From assembly GCA_008015325.1 (NCBI GenBank), contig SSFI01000009.1, positions 21,578 through 85,577 on the forward strand: 64,000 nucleotides of DNA, given 5' to 3'. The stretch comes from Rheinheimera sp. (GTDB lineage Bacteria; Pseudomonadota; Gammaproteobacteria; Enterobacterales; Alteromonadaceae). Below are positions 1 through 9,659 of the stretch, piece by piece (position 1 is the first letter of the stretch; the number at the start of each line of letters is the position of its first letter). The notes below the pieces were generated by a model, which did not search any database, was not told where the DNA came from, and saw only the letters and a program-made list of their open reading frames with translations. Position numbers and translations under genes: made by a program.

Positions 1-179
1 GGTCGAATTGCTCAAAGATGAACCGTTAACTGACCGGGCCACGCTGAAACAACAGGTATTTGAATATATTGAAGTTGATTACAACAAAACCAGACGGCAT
101 AGTGCTATTGGCTATCTCAGCCCAGAAAACTATGAGCTAAAGAAAACTGCTTAGTGGCGTGTCCAGTGTTGGCGGATCA
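1..179 (+). mobile_element. Right end of an IS3-family insertion sequence: C-terminus of the DDE transposase (frame at 2..154, ...YNKTRRHSAIGYLSPENYELKKTA*) plus terminal sequence TGGCGTGTCCAGTGTTGGCGGATCA
   Basis: Translated tail matches the IS3 orfB C-terminal motif (DYNKTRRHSAIGYLSPxxYE). The next ~25 bp ends ...GGATCA, i.e. TGATCC... on the other strand, as expected for an IS3 terminus. Confidence 0.85.
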
Positions 180-773
180 GATCAGGGTGCTGTACTCGTT
201 TTGAGAATAGGCTGGAGTCGACTTGCCTCCACTCGAAAAGGAAGGTACGTCTCGCAGCCATTGTTCATCGTAAACCCTAGCACGCATTAACATGGTTGTT
301 ATACAAACTTTTAATATCGCCGCGGTATTTTCTTTGATGCCAATGTCTTCTTCATGAGCATAGAGGTAGAGAAAGGCCAGCGGCTTTTTGGCAAGCGCTA
401 TACGTCTATGTAGCTCACCGTTCTGCCCAACGTAACTTAGGAAACCTTCTTTTGAAAAGGGATCGATGCTGCTATTCTCACAATAACGGCAATATTTTTG
501 AAACGTTAGATACATATTATATTCTGCATCCACCGAGGCACTATCCTTTAGTCGCTCACTTAATGCTCTCGCAAGGCGGATAACATACTTTCGACGCTGC
601 TCACTATCATTCAGTAATGGCGAAAAATCAAACACAACAACCGTTTTGCTTGCGATGGTGGCCTTTTGCTTTAGCAAACCAATATCAATGACTTTCCGTC
701 CCCTTGGGACAATCGAATTATCCTTTAAAACATCTGGATTTAATGGGCTTTTTCGAAGTCCTGCCATCCTCAC
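177..773 (-). pseudogene. Second integrase / site-specific recombinase gene, 3'-truncated by the IS3 element; only the N-terminal (core-binding-like) part remains (GmtZ-like is a possibility)
   Basis: Coding-like 198-aa N-terminal segment 13 bp downstream of the tyrosine recombinase gene on the same strand. Its stop codon (TGA, 177-179) is the terminal TGA of the IS end. Confidence 0.6.
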
Positions 774-785
774 ATTCCTTGATTT

Positions 786-2300
786 TCAATTCTTATTCAG
801 GGCGCGTTGTGCTTCTTTATTTTTCCTGGATGCGTACATCAACCTAGCGACACGGTCGTTCATGTAATTGATGTACTTCTGGGTCGTACTGGTATCTGCA
901 TGCCCCATGAGATCTGCCAACTCGCTGAGGAGCAAATCAAAGACCATCTGTCTACGAGTCGCTTCTCTCTTGAGCCAATGTGTAGCGAATGTGGAACGCA
1001 AATCTTGCATTCGGTAGTACCACTGTGGATGTGTCTCTTGGATATGTGAGCGAATGGTGCTCAGTTTCTTTTGCAGGCTTTTATCAGAGTACGGTAATCC
1101 GCTTGCATTGACGAATAGATACTGTACATCCTGACTCTGGTGCAGGCTTTCTTCAAACCTCTCAGTTTCAAATGAGTCCTCTGTTCCGCCATTGATGTAA
1201 TGAACTTTTAATCTTGCTCGTATGTCCTTTTCATGCTGCTTTTTAAGATTCTTGACTCGCTTCGTTAACAGTTTTTTTCTCTGCTCGCTATGCAGGTACT
1301 CATTAAGCTCAAGCAACAATTCATACGGAATAGATATATTGCGTTGCTTGTCAAACTTGGTGCGACATCCGTTAAGTGGTCCAATCCTAAAAGGAATACT
1401 TTCAGCATCGCTCGTCGGATGGTGAATGCCGATAGCAGGGAACGTTACAAGCTCTTTCACACGCAATCCCGTTTCTACAGCTAAACGATACATTAGAGAA
1501 TACGTTTTATTTTGCCCTCGACGTGGCCACGACTTAATGTGGTCAAGGAAGATGTCCTTATGATTTTCAATCATTGGTTTTAGTAATTGGTGAGGCTGAC
1601 TGCTCTGAACTTTAGGAAAGCGTTTTTTTAGGTCAGTTGTCTGTACGTAAATAACCTTGTTTCTTATTTTTGTGTGAGCAAGTATGTCGTGCTGATTTAT
1701 TTTCTCAGATTTACGTACTGTGACTTCTTCAATTGCGAAAGGTTTTCGGTCTCGTGTAATAAAGAAAAGTCCGCTTCTGTGGAGCCACTTATAAAAACTT
1801 ATTACTACATCTGTATATGTCATAGCTGTCGATAAACTATAACCGCTCGGATTCTTCAATACCTGTCCCGTTGCCGGGCAAATCTGCTTTATATTATCAA
1901 GTAAGTAATCTACGTATAGCCAAACAATACCCTCTTTTGGATCGCTAGTAAGAGACTGGTAGCTTTTGGGTTGCCCATTATGATTTTTGTTATATGCAGA
2001 AATGAAGTTCTGAAATGACAACAAAGCATTTGCTTCGGGTGATGTGCTTTTAGCACCTTCTTTAAGTCGATAGTGAAGATATTGATTGTGTGGTTCGAGC
2101 GGTAATCCGTTAGGCTGGACAATAATAGAAAGCTCACTCGGCTCAGAATTGCTTTTTTTTATGGCTAGTTCAACCTCGCCAGTCTCTGAGTTGGTTGACA
2201 TACTCAAATCTGGTTCAGCTAGTAATCTTATTCTTTTTACTTGGAAACCATCTTTCTTCATAAGACTGAATTCTTTCTTACTGAAAGTTGATTTAAGCAT
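786..2300 (-). CDS. Tyrosine recombinase / phage-type integrase (possible GmtY-like)
   Basis: C-terminal catalytic motifs: ETGLRVKELVTF (R), QDLRSTFATHW (R..H), LADLMGHADTSTTQKYINYM (GH...Y). Confidence 0.88.
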   Translation of the reverse strand: MLKSTFSKKEFSLMKKDGFQVKRIRLLAEPDLSMSTNSETGEVELAIKKSNSEPSELSIIVQPNGLPLEPHNQYLHYRLKEGAKSTSPEANALLSFQNFISAYNKNHNGQPKSYQSLTSDPKEGIVWLYVDYLLDNIKQICPATGQVLKNPSGYSLSTAMTYTDVVISFYKWLHRSGLFFITRDRKPFAIEEVTVRKSEKINQHDILAHTKIRNKVIYVQTTDLKKRFPKVQSSQPHQLLKPMIENHKDIFLDHIKSWPRRGQNKTYSLMYRLAVETGLRVKELVTFPAIGIHHPTSDAESIPFRIGPLNGCRTKFDKQRNISIPYELLLELNEYLHSEQRKKLLTKRVKNLKKQHEKDIRARLKVHYINGGTEDSFETERFEESLHQSQDVQYLFVNASGLPYSDKSLQKKLSTIRSHIQETHPQWYYRMQDLRSTFATHWLKREATRRQMVFDLLLSELADLMGHADTSTTQKYINYMNDRVARLMYASRKNKEAQRALNKN

Positions 2301-2357
2301 TAGTCATTTTTTTGATTTCGTCAAGCGCCAACTTTAGAAGTCATAAAAAAGAGCCAA

Positions 2358-2777
2358 CTATAACTTACCTTCGACCAGCTCTTTCAGCTCGGCCGGATTC
2401 ATCGTTTTTAAACCCAGCGTCTGCGCGGCATTGCCGATGGATTCGACAGTGGGTTTGACCCGTACGTAAAATTCCGCCATCACGTCGACCCGCATCCGGT
2501 CACGGGTGATCAGCGCCTGTTCGGCGGCACGGCGCACTTCAAGACGCAGCGTATTCATATTAACCGGAATAATTTCGTGCAGTACCGGCAGCACAATAGC
2601 GCCACCATTCATAATGACTTTTTCCCCACGAAAACCGGTGCGGACAAAAGATACTTCTTTGGTGGCACGTTTATACAGCCGGGCCAAAATCAAACCCAGC
2701 ACCAGCAAGGCGCCTAATAACACCGCAACCAGGGTCAATACATCGACAGAGACCGTTACCGGCGTCACTTCATTCAT
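2358..2777 (-). pseudogene. Flotillin (YqiK-like) gene truncated after 139 aa
   Basis: N-terminal TM plus SPFH start (VSFVRTGFRGEKVIMNGGAIVLPVLHEIIPVNMNTLRLEV...NPAELKELVEGK) stops abruptly at the island boundary. Full flotillins are over 400 aa. Confidence 0.85.
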
Positions 2778-3460
2778 GGTTTCACTTCCTTTTGCTCTGA
2801 GGGGGATAAAGATTCGGGCGCTTTACAGGCCAGATAACGGCCGTGGGCATAACTGAGTAACAACACGGCACTGCCCTGCTGCAATTCTGACTGGTCATCC
2901 GGTTCCACCCGGATATAGTGCAGGTAACCATGTTGGTCCATCACGCGGGCTTCGGCGCTGTAACCGCTGCGGGCATTGCCCAGGGTTAAAATCGCCACCC
3001 GGCCGAGCAGATCGTCCTGGCTGACTGCCGTCGTTTCATCTTTGGGCAACAAGCGCGCCAGCCAGCCGCCGGTCAGACGCAGCTGCGGCAAGGTCGCCGG
3101 CAGCACCAGCAACACAGCGAGCCAGCCCGGTAGTAAGACCTGACTCAGCTGAAAAATGCCCCACTGCAGCAGCAAACCGGTTAAACCAAAACAGCACAGC
3201 CACAGCACCAGCAGCATCAATACCGGTACTTCACCAAAGCGTAACCAGCTGAATAACCGTGCCAGGCTGCTGTCTTCATCGACGGCTACTTCGCTGTGTG
3301 GATTGAGATCAGGCTCCGGCAACACTTGCTCCAGCGCATCCGCCATGCTCTGGCCAAACAACAGTGCCAGCAGTTCCAGTGCGCCAATGCCGAACATCAG
3401 CACAAGCGCCACGCTGAACCATTGGGTTTGTGGTAACCAGAACAAACTCATTGCGGACAT
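2774..3460 (-). CDS. YqiJ-like OB-fold membrane protein, partner of flotillin
   Basis: 228 aa with TM segments and C-terminal OB-like region. Overlaps the flotillin start by 4 bp, as in yqiJ-yqiK operons. Confidence 0.75.
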   Translation of the reverse strand: MSAMSLFWLPQTQWFSVALVLMFGIGALELLALLFGQSMADALEQVLPEPDLNPHSEVAVDEDSSLARLFSWLRFGEVPVLMLLVLWLCCFGLTGLLLQWGIFQLSQVLLPGWLAVLLVLPATLPQLRLTGGWLARLLPKDETTAVSQDDLLGRVAILTLGNARSGYSAEARVMDQHGYLHYIRVEPDDQSELQQGSAVLLLSYAHGRYLACKAPESLSPSEQKEVKP

Positions 3461-4011
3461 CCTTGTGCTTTTAGCCGCTGTAAATGCCGGGCTGCGCTGG
3501 CTTGCAGCGCCAGCTGTTGTAATTCTGTCAAAGGTGTTGGATCTTCAGCTGCGGCAGGTTGCTCCGGCAGCTGGTTGTCACACAACTGCTCGTTCAGCCT
3601 TGCCAGTTGACGCTCTGTCGCCTGCTGCTGTTGTTCAATCTCCGCCAGTTGCCATAAATGCGTAAGCGTCTTGGCTTCGTCCTGCTGCTGCAACGCTTGT
3701 TTGGCTGCCGTTTCGCTGGCCAAAAACGCCGTCGCCAACTTTTGCAGTTGTTGTTGGCATCGACGTTTTTCCGCTTCCAGCAGGCCTAACTGCTGCTGTG
3801 CGGCGGCTCGCGCCAACATCTGTTGTTTTTGTTGTTGCTGTTGTTGGAATTGTTGATCAGACACTGAGACTTGGGTCTGTAAATGGGACCGGAGACTATG
3901 CCACCAGGCCTGCAAAATTCTGTAAATCCGTGAACCCGACAAACCCGCCCTCCGCCTGGCAATGATTTCGCGACAAACTGCATAAATAACAAATTGCTTA
4001 CAGCAACACAA
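3448..4011 (-). CDS. Coiled-coil protein, possibly PspA/IM30-like, in the yqiJ-flotillin operon (start uncertain)
   Basis: Q-rich heptad-like sequence overlapping the yqiJ-like start. Family assigned from context only. Confidence 0.5.
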   Translation of the reverse strand: MCCCKQFVIYAVCREIIARRRAGLSGSRIYRILQAWWHSLRSHLQTQVSVSDQQFQQQQQQKQQMLARAAAQQQLGLLEAEKRRCQQQLQKLATAFLASETAAKQALQQQDEAKTLTHLWQLAEIEQQQQATERQLARLNEQLCDNQLPEQPAAAEDPTPLTELQQLALQASAARHLQRLKAQGCPQ

Positions 4012-4079
4012 TAAAAATTACCGGCTTGCTGCAATCCGGCGTAGCAGATATGGTGGTGTTTTTGCGAAGGAATGCGGGT

Positions 4080-5108
4080 ATGAAAATCACCACCACACAA
4101 TTACAGACAGCCGTGACACAAGGCATTCTGCAGCCAGGCCAGGACCTGCAGCTCTGGCAATTCCTGCAACAACAGCAACAGGGCGTAGCGCAATTCAAAG
4201 CCGCGCATTTGTTGTATTACTTCGGCGGTGTGCTGGCCATTGCCGCCATGTCGTTGTTTATGAGCTTAAGCCATGAATTTTATGGTGGTTCAGGCCTCGC
4301 TGCATTGGCATTTTTTTATGCGCTACTGGGCCTGATGCTGGCCGAGCAACAACGCCAGCGCCAGCAGCCATTGCTGACCGGCATCTTTGCAACTTTTGCC
4401 TTAGTGCAAACCCCTTTATTGGTATTTGGCCTGTTACTCGGTTATGGCCTGTGGGATAACCGCGACTACCAGCATTATCATCAATGGATTGACGCGCGCT
4501 GGCTCTGGATGGAACTGGCCACTTTGCTGACTTCTGCCGTAGCTTTGTATCGTTACCGCCTGCCGTTTTTAGTCATGCCTGTGGCGGTCACCCTCTGGTA
4601 CCTCGGCATGGACCTCGCCCCGCTGCTGTTGCAGGATTTAGACGCAGACTGGCAACAACGCAAATGGGTAGCCGTTGGCTGGGGCTTGCTGACGTTAGCT
4701 CTGGCGTTTTATGTCGATTTACGCAACCGCCGGCCGGCTGACTTTGCGTTTTGGTTGTACCTGTCTGGTTTGCTGAGTTTTTGGGGCGGCCTGACTGCGA
4801 TGGATTCAGACAGCGAACTGGGCAAAGCGATTTATGCCGCCATCAACATCGGCTTGTTATTGCTTGGTGTCGCACTGGTGCGACGGGTTTTCGCTGTGTT
4901 TGGCGGCCTCGGCGTACTGATTTATTTATGCCATTTGGCCTTTGATTTGTTTGAGGACAGCAACTGGTTCCCGCTGGTGCTGTGCGCCATTGGTTTTACG
5001 GTGATTTATGCGGGTATGTTATGGCAACGCCATGAAGCACGTTGGTCAGCAGCGTTGCAACAGTTGCTGCCGTTGCAGGTACAGCAGCTGGTGGCGCGGC
5101 GACGTTAA
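4080..5108 (+). CDS. Multi-pass membrane protein, DUF2157-like (ORF opens at 4026; ATG at 4080 preferred)
   Basis: Soluble N-terminus (TTTQLQTAVTQGILQPGQDLQLWQFL) followed by about 10 hydrophobic segments. Confidence 0.6.
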   Translation: MKITTTQLQTAVTQGILQPGQDLQLWQFLQQQQQGVAQFKAAHLLYYFGGVLAIAAMSLFMSLSHEFYGGSGLAALAFFYALLGLMLAEQQRQRQQPLLTGIFATFALVQTPLLVFGLLLGYGLWDNRDYQHYHQWIDARWLWMELATLLTSAVALYRYRLPFLVMPVAVTLWYLGMDLAPLLLQDLDADWQQRKWVAVGWGLLTLALAFYVDLRNRRPADFAFWLYLSGLLSFWGGLTAMDSDSELGKAIYAAINIGLLLLGVALVRRVFAVFGGLGVLIYLCHLAFDLFEDSNWFPLVLCAIGFTVIYAGMLWQRHEARWSAALQQLLPLQVQQLVARRR

Positions 5109-7071
5109 AACCCACTGGCCGCCGGGGCGCTGTCGACAGGAATTTCCAGTAATAACGCCACGCCCTGCAGCACCAGCAGTTCGTCCAACAACAACTGGCC
5201 ATCGGCGGCAACTGCGGCACGTAAAGACAACCAGATTTGTTGTTTCAGCAGCGGCGTGCTGTTAACCAAGGGCAGCAGCTGCAGACTGCCGAGTGGCTGC
5301 GATTGCGGTTGCGGCACAGACACCGGGTCCAGTCCCAACGCCTGCAGGCCAGCCTGCCAGCTGTGTTGCTGCGTACTCTCGTCAGTTGCTTGTTGACTGA
5401 CCCAATGCAGCAGCGGCAACAAGGCCGGCAACACTTGCGTCAACCGGCCGTGTCGCGCTTTGGTCTGCGCCGCTGGCTCGAATTCAGCGGCGATGACATG
5501 ATCAAGCCATAACCAGACCAGTGCTTCAAAAGTATCGCAATGGCCGTCAAGATCAATCAGGGCGCGGCATAGCTGCTGCAAGTGCGTAAATCTGCTCTGA
5601 CTCAGTTGCTTTAAAGTCGGTACCAGTTGCTGTAACAACGTCAGCCGCGTTAATGCCTGCAGCGGCTGCACCTGATCAAATAAGCGGTCGACCTCACTGA
5701 GTAAACCCGGCATGCCGAGGCCCTGCACCAGTTTCAGCTGGCGTGACAAATCCTGTTCACTCATCAGACAGCAACATAGCAGCGCCTGCGCCGGTAATTC
5801 GTGTTGGCTGGCGTGGCGCACTGCAGGGGGCAGGTTGTCGAATTCGGCCTGCAGCTGGCGACGCTGCACTGTAAGGTCTTGCGCCAGTAACGAATCCGGC
5901 GCGCCGGCCAATCTGGCTGCGGTCGCTCCGGCAGTTTGCGCACCAGCCTGAGCCGCCAGCAACGCCGCTTGCAACAGCGTCATGCGCTGCTCTAAAGGTT
6001 TTGATACCGGCGTTTCAGTGCTGTTTTCAGTGCGGGCGCCAGCCGGTGTGGCCGCTGTTGCTGCATCCGGCAGGCCGCCAATCCAATGCGGTTCTATCCG
6101 TTTAATCCGTTCAGTCAGCGGTGGATGGGTGGCAAACCAGCCGCCGATAAAGCCCATTTGCCAGCGCGACAGCGCGTCGGCAAAAAACAAATGGCTCATT
6201 TCACTGGCCTGCGGATGTTTGACCCGCCCGCCTTGTTGCAGCGCAGCGATACGTTTTAACGCGCCGCCAATGCCGGCAGGATTGCGGGTGAATTGCACAG
6301 CGCTGGCGTCGGCCAGAAATTCCCGCTGCCGGCTCACTGCCGCTTTAATCAGCTGACCGAATAACACGCCGATGTAGCCGATGATGATAAAACTAAGGCC
6401 AACCCCCAACACCACCAGAATGCCGCCATTGCGGTCACGGCCGCTACTGCGCACTTGCAGCAACTGCTGCCCGGCTTCACTGATAAATAAAATGCCATGC
6501 AACAGCGCCAGCAGGCGCAAATTCAGCCGCATGTCGCCGTTCAGAATATGGCTGAATTCATGCGCGATCACGCCTTGCAGTTCGTCGCGACTAAGCAGAT
6601 TTAACGTACCTTCAGTCACGCCAATCACCGCATCGGCCGGCGAAAAACCGGCGGCAAAAGCGTTGATACTCTGATCTGGCAGTACATACAGCGGCGGTGC
6701 GCGGCGATGGCCATTTCACTGACCACATTTTGCAGCACCCGCACTTTGGGGTCGGTTTCGTCGCTTTTCAGTCGCCGCCCACCCAGCGCTTCGGCCACCA
6801 CTTTTCCGCCTTTTTTCAGCTGCGCCAGCCGGAACAACACCACGATACCAATCACGCTGACCACTGCGGCGCTGGTCACCAGCAGATAACCCCAGGGCAG
6901 TTGCGGCGTGGTATTGGGGTCGACCTGATCAGCCTGTAAAAATGCCAGTGCAATCAGCACCACGATGTCAGTCAGCGCCACCAGCAGCAACACAGCCAGC
7001 GAGAATAACAACACCAGCAGCCGGGTGCGGCTGCGGGCTTGTTGCTGCGCTTCAAAGAAGTTCATCGCCAC
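5105..7071 (-). pseudogene. M48-family metalloprotease with C-terminal TerB-like region, disrupted by a frameshifting deletion near 6697-6706
   Basis: ORF 6625..7071 gives the N-terminus (MNFFEAQQQARSRTRLLVLLF...VVSEMAIAA). ORF 5105..6628 gives the catalytic part (DELQGVIAHEFSHILNGD). The alternate frame reads PPLYVLPDQSINAFAAGFSPADAVIGVTEGT continuously across the gap. Confidence 0.85.
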
Positions 7072-7081
7072 CGGCGTGGGC

Positions 7082-7672
7082 TCAGAATTTGATCACAGGG
7101 GCTGCCTGAATGGCGGCACTGTCAGCAAACTCCAGCAAAGTGGCGTCTTTGGCATGGCCAAAACTGCCGGCAAACACCACGGCCGGGAAGCTTTGTTTGT
7201 AACTGTTGTAGTCCATCACCGCATCATTAAAGGCCTGACGGGCAAAAGCGACGCGATTTTCGGTGCTGCTGAGCTCTTCGCTCAGTTGCAGCATATTTTG
7301 ATTGGCTTTTAAATCCGGATAGGCTTCCATCACCACACTGAAGCGGCTCATCGCCTGCTGCACAGCGTTTTCGGCACCAGCCAGCGCCTGCACAGCGGCA
7401 CCGTCGGTGGGCGCTGCAGCGGCGGCTGCGAGGCCAGACACCGCGCTGTTGCGCGCCGCAATTACCGCTTCTAAGGTTTCGCGCTCATGCGCCATATAAC
7501 CTTTGGCGGTTTCCACCAGATTAGGGATAAGGTCATAACGGCGTTTTAATTGTACTTCGATTTGGGCAAAAGCGTTTTGCCAGCGATTTTTCAACGCCAC
7601 CAGGCGGTTGTACACGCCAATCACCACAAAGACTAATACGCCAAGCAATACCAGCAGAATAATTCCGGTCAT
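7082..7672 (-). CDS. lemA: LemA family protein
   Basis: VYNRLVALKNRWQNAFAQIEVQLKRRYDLIPNLVETAKGYMAHE, a typical LemA signature. Confidence 0.95.
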   Translation of the reverse strand: MTGIILLVLLGVLVFVVIGVYNRLVALKNRWQNAFAQIEVQLKRRYDLIPNLVETAKGYMAHERETLEAVIAARNSAVSGLAAAAAAPTDGAAVQALAGAENAVQQAMSRFSVVMEAYPDLKANQNMLQLSEELSSTENRVAFARQAFNDAVMDYNSYKQSFPAVVFAGSFGHAKDATLLEFADSAAIQAAPVIKF

Positions 7673-7877
7673 CTTAACTCCTTGATTTCACTGACTAGCA
7701 AACACAAACAGCAACTAAATTTTAACCACTTTCGCGCAAAGCTGCCGGGCATGCAATAGATCGGCGGAATAATTGTTGTCTAAGGTAGTTCTGTCAGGTT
7801 TGGCTGCTTGACGTACGCCCATCGCCGACAATTGCTCCTGCATTGTCGGCGTACCGTCCTTCCATGGACATAAAAAA

Positions 7878-7898
7878 ACGGCGACCAATGGCCGCCGT
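7878..7898 (-). terminator. Rho-independent terminator downstream of the MFS gene
   Basis: Minus strand: ACGGCGGCCATTGGTCGCCGT followed by a T run. Confidence 0.6.
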
Positions 7899-7913
7899 AA
7901 CAGGGAAGACAGG

Positions 7914-8060
7914 CTAGGGCGTGTTGATGTTTGGTGATTAAATTTTGTTCGTTTCGGCCACCGCGTGGTGGCGGCGTTATGGGCGCGAAACGAGGCGCGT
8001 AGCATAGTCATTCTATGTGAGCAACGAGTGACAAAGCCCAAAACGTCAACACGCCCTAGT
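7914..8060. repeat. MITE-like palindromic element, about 147 bp, ends CTAGGGCGTGTTGATGTTT ... AAACGTCAACACGCCCTAG
   Basis: Near-perfect ~19-bp terminal inverted repeats with CTAG termini in intergenic DNA; internal CATAGTCATTCTATG palindrome. Confidence 0.8.
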
Positions 8061-8076
8061 GCCTGCAGTGCTTACA

Positions 8077-9333
8077 TCAATGGGAAATCGAAGATTGGTC
8101 CTGCGCTGCCAGCCGCGCGGCCGCAGGTTTAAATAAAGTGTTGAGCCACATCAGCAGACAAAGGGCCCCGGCAATGGAGGTTGCGAGGTAAAAGCCGTAA
8201 CGCACTTCGCCAAAAAAGTCGCCGACAATGCCCATCAATAAAGGACCAACCGCAGCAGCAAGCGCAGTAAACGCCAGCAACAAACCAGCGACAGCGCCAT
8301 GCTGGGCGCGTGGGAAACAGCTGATGCCTTTGGAATTAATGGTCGGATACATCATCGACATAAACAGGCCGGACAACGGCATCAGCCAGACCGCAATATC
8401 CACCCCGCCCACCATACTGGCGACATAACACAGCAAAATTGCCGTGCTGAACAGCGCCAGCACCAGGCTCCACTCCAGCTTGCTTAAAATCCACTCGGCG
8501 AGAAAACGCCCCACAGTGCGCAAGACAAAAAAGATCGTGATGGCATGCAGCGCCAGGTATTGATATTCGCCCTGATAACTTTGCAGCAAGGTCGGCAACC
8601 AGACAAACACCGCCACTTCCACCGCGACATAACAGGCAATAGCCAGCGAAAAGCCGAGCGCATAAGGGTCGCGTACCAGCTTCAGGCTTTGCCATAAGTC
8701 TGCATCCTTAGCTGCCGGTTCATAATCCGGATATTGCAGCATCGCCGCCAAGGCCAGTAACAAACCACAAATCAGCCCGGCCAGCAGATACAGCTGAGTC
8801 CAGTCCAGGTCGTAGCTGATTAATAAGGTGACCAGTAACGGGCCGGCGATGGCGCCTAAGCCAAAAAAACCTTCGACGCGGTTCATCAGCCGGGTGTGCT
8901 GCTGATTGTCCGGACTGATATCACCAATCAGCGCCAGCGCACCGGTTTTAAATAGACCAATCGCCAGGCCTGACACGCCTAATAAACCTAAATAAAACAA
9001 GAACGTATCGCCAAAAGCAAAAGCAATACAGGCCAGGGTATAAATCGCCAGACCCGCCATAATCACCGTCTTGCGGCCAATCGAATCGGCCAGCCGGCCG
9101 AGCAATAACCCTGACAGGCCAATCAAGACCATCGGCACATAATGGAAAGCGGCGGCTTCAGTCAGGCTTAAATTAAACTGCTGTACCACTTTGGGGATGA
9201 TGACGCCGACGGCATCTGTGGTCATGGCAAAAACAAAAAACATCAGGCAAGTCATCCACTTGACCTGACTCAGTTGCCGTTGTCGCGCTTGTTGCGCTGT
9301 GGCTCCTAACTGCATGGTATCGGTTTTGATCAT
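8077..9333 (-). CDS. MFS transporter (ORF extends to 9381; MIKTDTMQLG start preferred)
   Basis: About 12 hydrophobic segments; LLLGRLADSIGRKTVIMAGLAIY is an MFS loop motif. Confidence 0.9.
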   Translation of the reverse strand: MIKTDTMQLGATAQQARQRQLSQVKWMTCLMFFVFAMTTDAVGVIIPKVVQQFNLSLTEAAAFHYVPMVLIGLSGLLLGRLADSIGRKTVIMAGLAIYTLACIAFAFGDTFLFYLGLLGVSGLAIGLFKTGALALIGDISPDNQQHTRLMNRVEGFFGLGAIAGPLLVTLLISYDLDWTQLYLLAGLICGLLLALAAMLQYPDYEPAAKDADLWQSLKLVRDPYALGFSLAIACYVAVEVAVFVWLPTLLQSYQGEYQYLALHAITIFFVLRTVGRFLAEWILSKLEWSLVLALFSTAILLCYVASMVGGVDIAVWLMPLSGLFMSMMYPTINSKGISCFPRAQHGAVAGLLLAFTALAAAVGPLLMGIVGDFFGEVRYGFYLATSIAGALCLLMWLNTLFKPAAARLAAQDQSSISH

Positions 9334-9659
9334 GGCTGCCTCATCCGTTCGCGTGGCGACAACCGGAGTTCTGCAGTCCAACTAAGCTCTGTTGCAGGCA
9401 TTCCGGAGAATTGTGCGGGCGTTTTACCCACACTGCTGCCAAGGTATACATCTTAAACGTTTAAGAATCAATAATACCAAAGTAGAAAAGTGAAATTTTT
9501 TTGCCTATCTACTTTCAGCTGTCGAACGGGCATGCTGTGTGGCCAGACAAAAACTACCTCATAGTGACGGCCTCTAACACTTTCGTCGTGTTTTGCCTGA
9601 GTGTCAGTCAGTGGCATAGTAACCTTCTGGCGTAAACTGCAAAGACACCGGAGCATCCC

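Noticed and set aside
7715-8041. 108-aa minus-strand ORF
   Set aside because: Runs through the MITE-like palindrome and a terminator; no coding signature.
9468-9656. 62-aa minus-strand ORF upstream of the isochorismatase
   Set aside because: Lies in the promoter region; no SD or recognisable motif.
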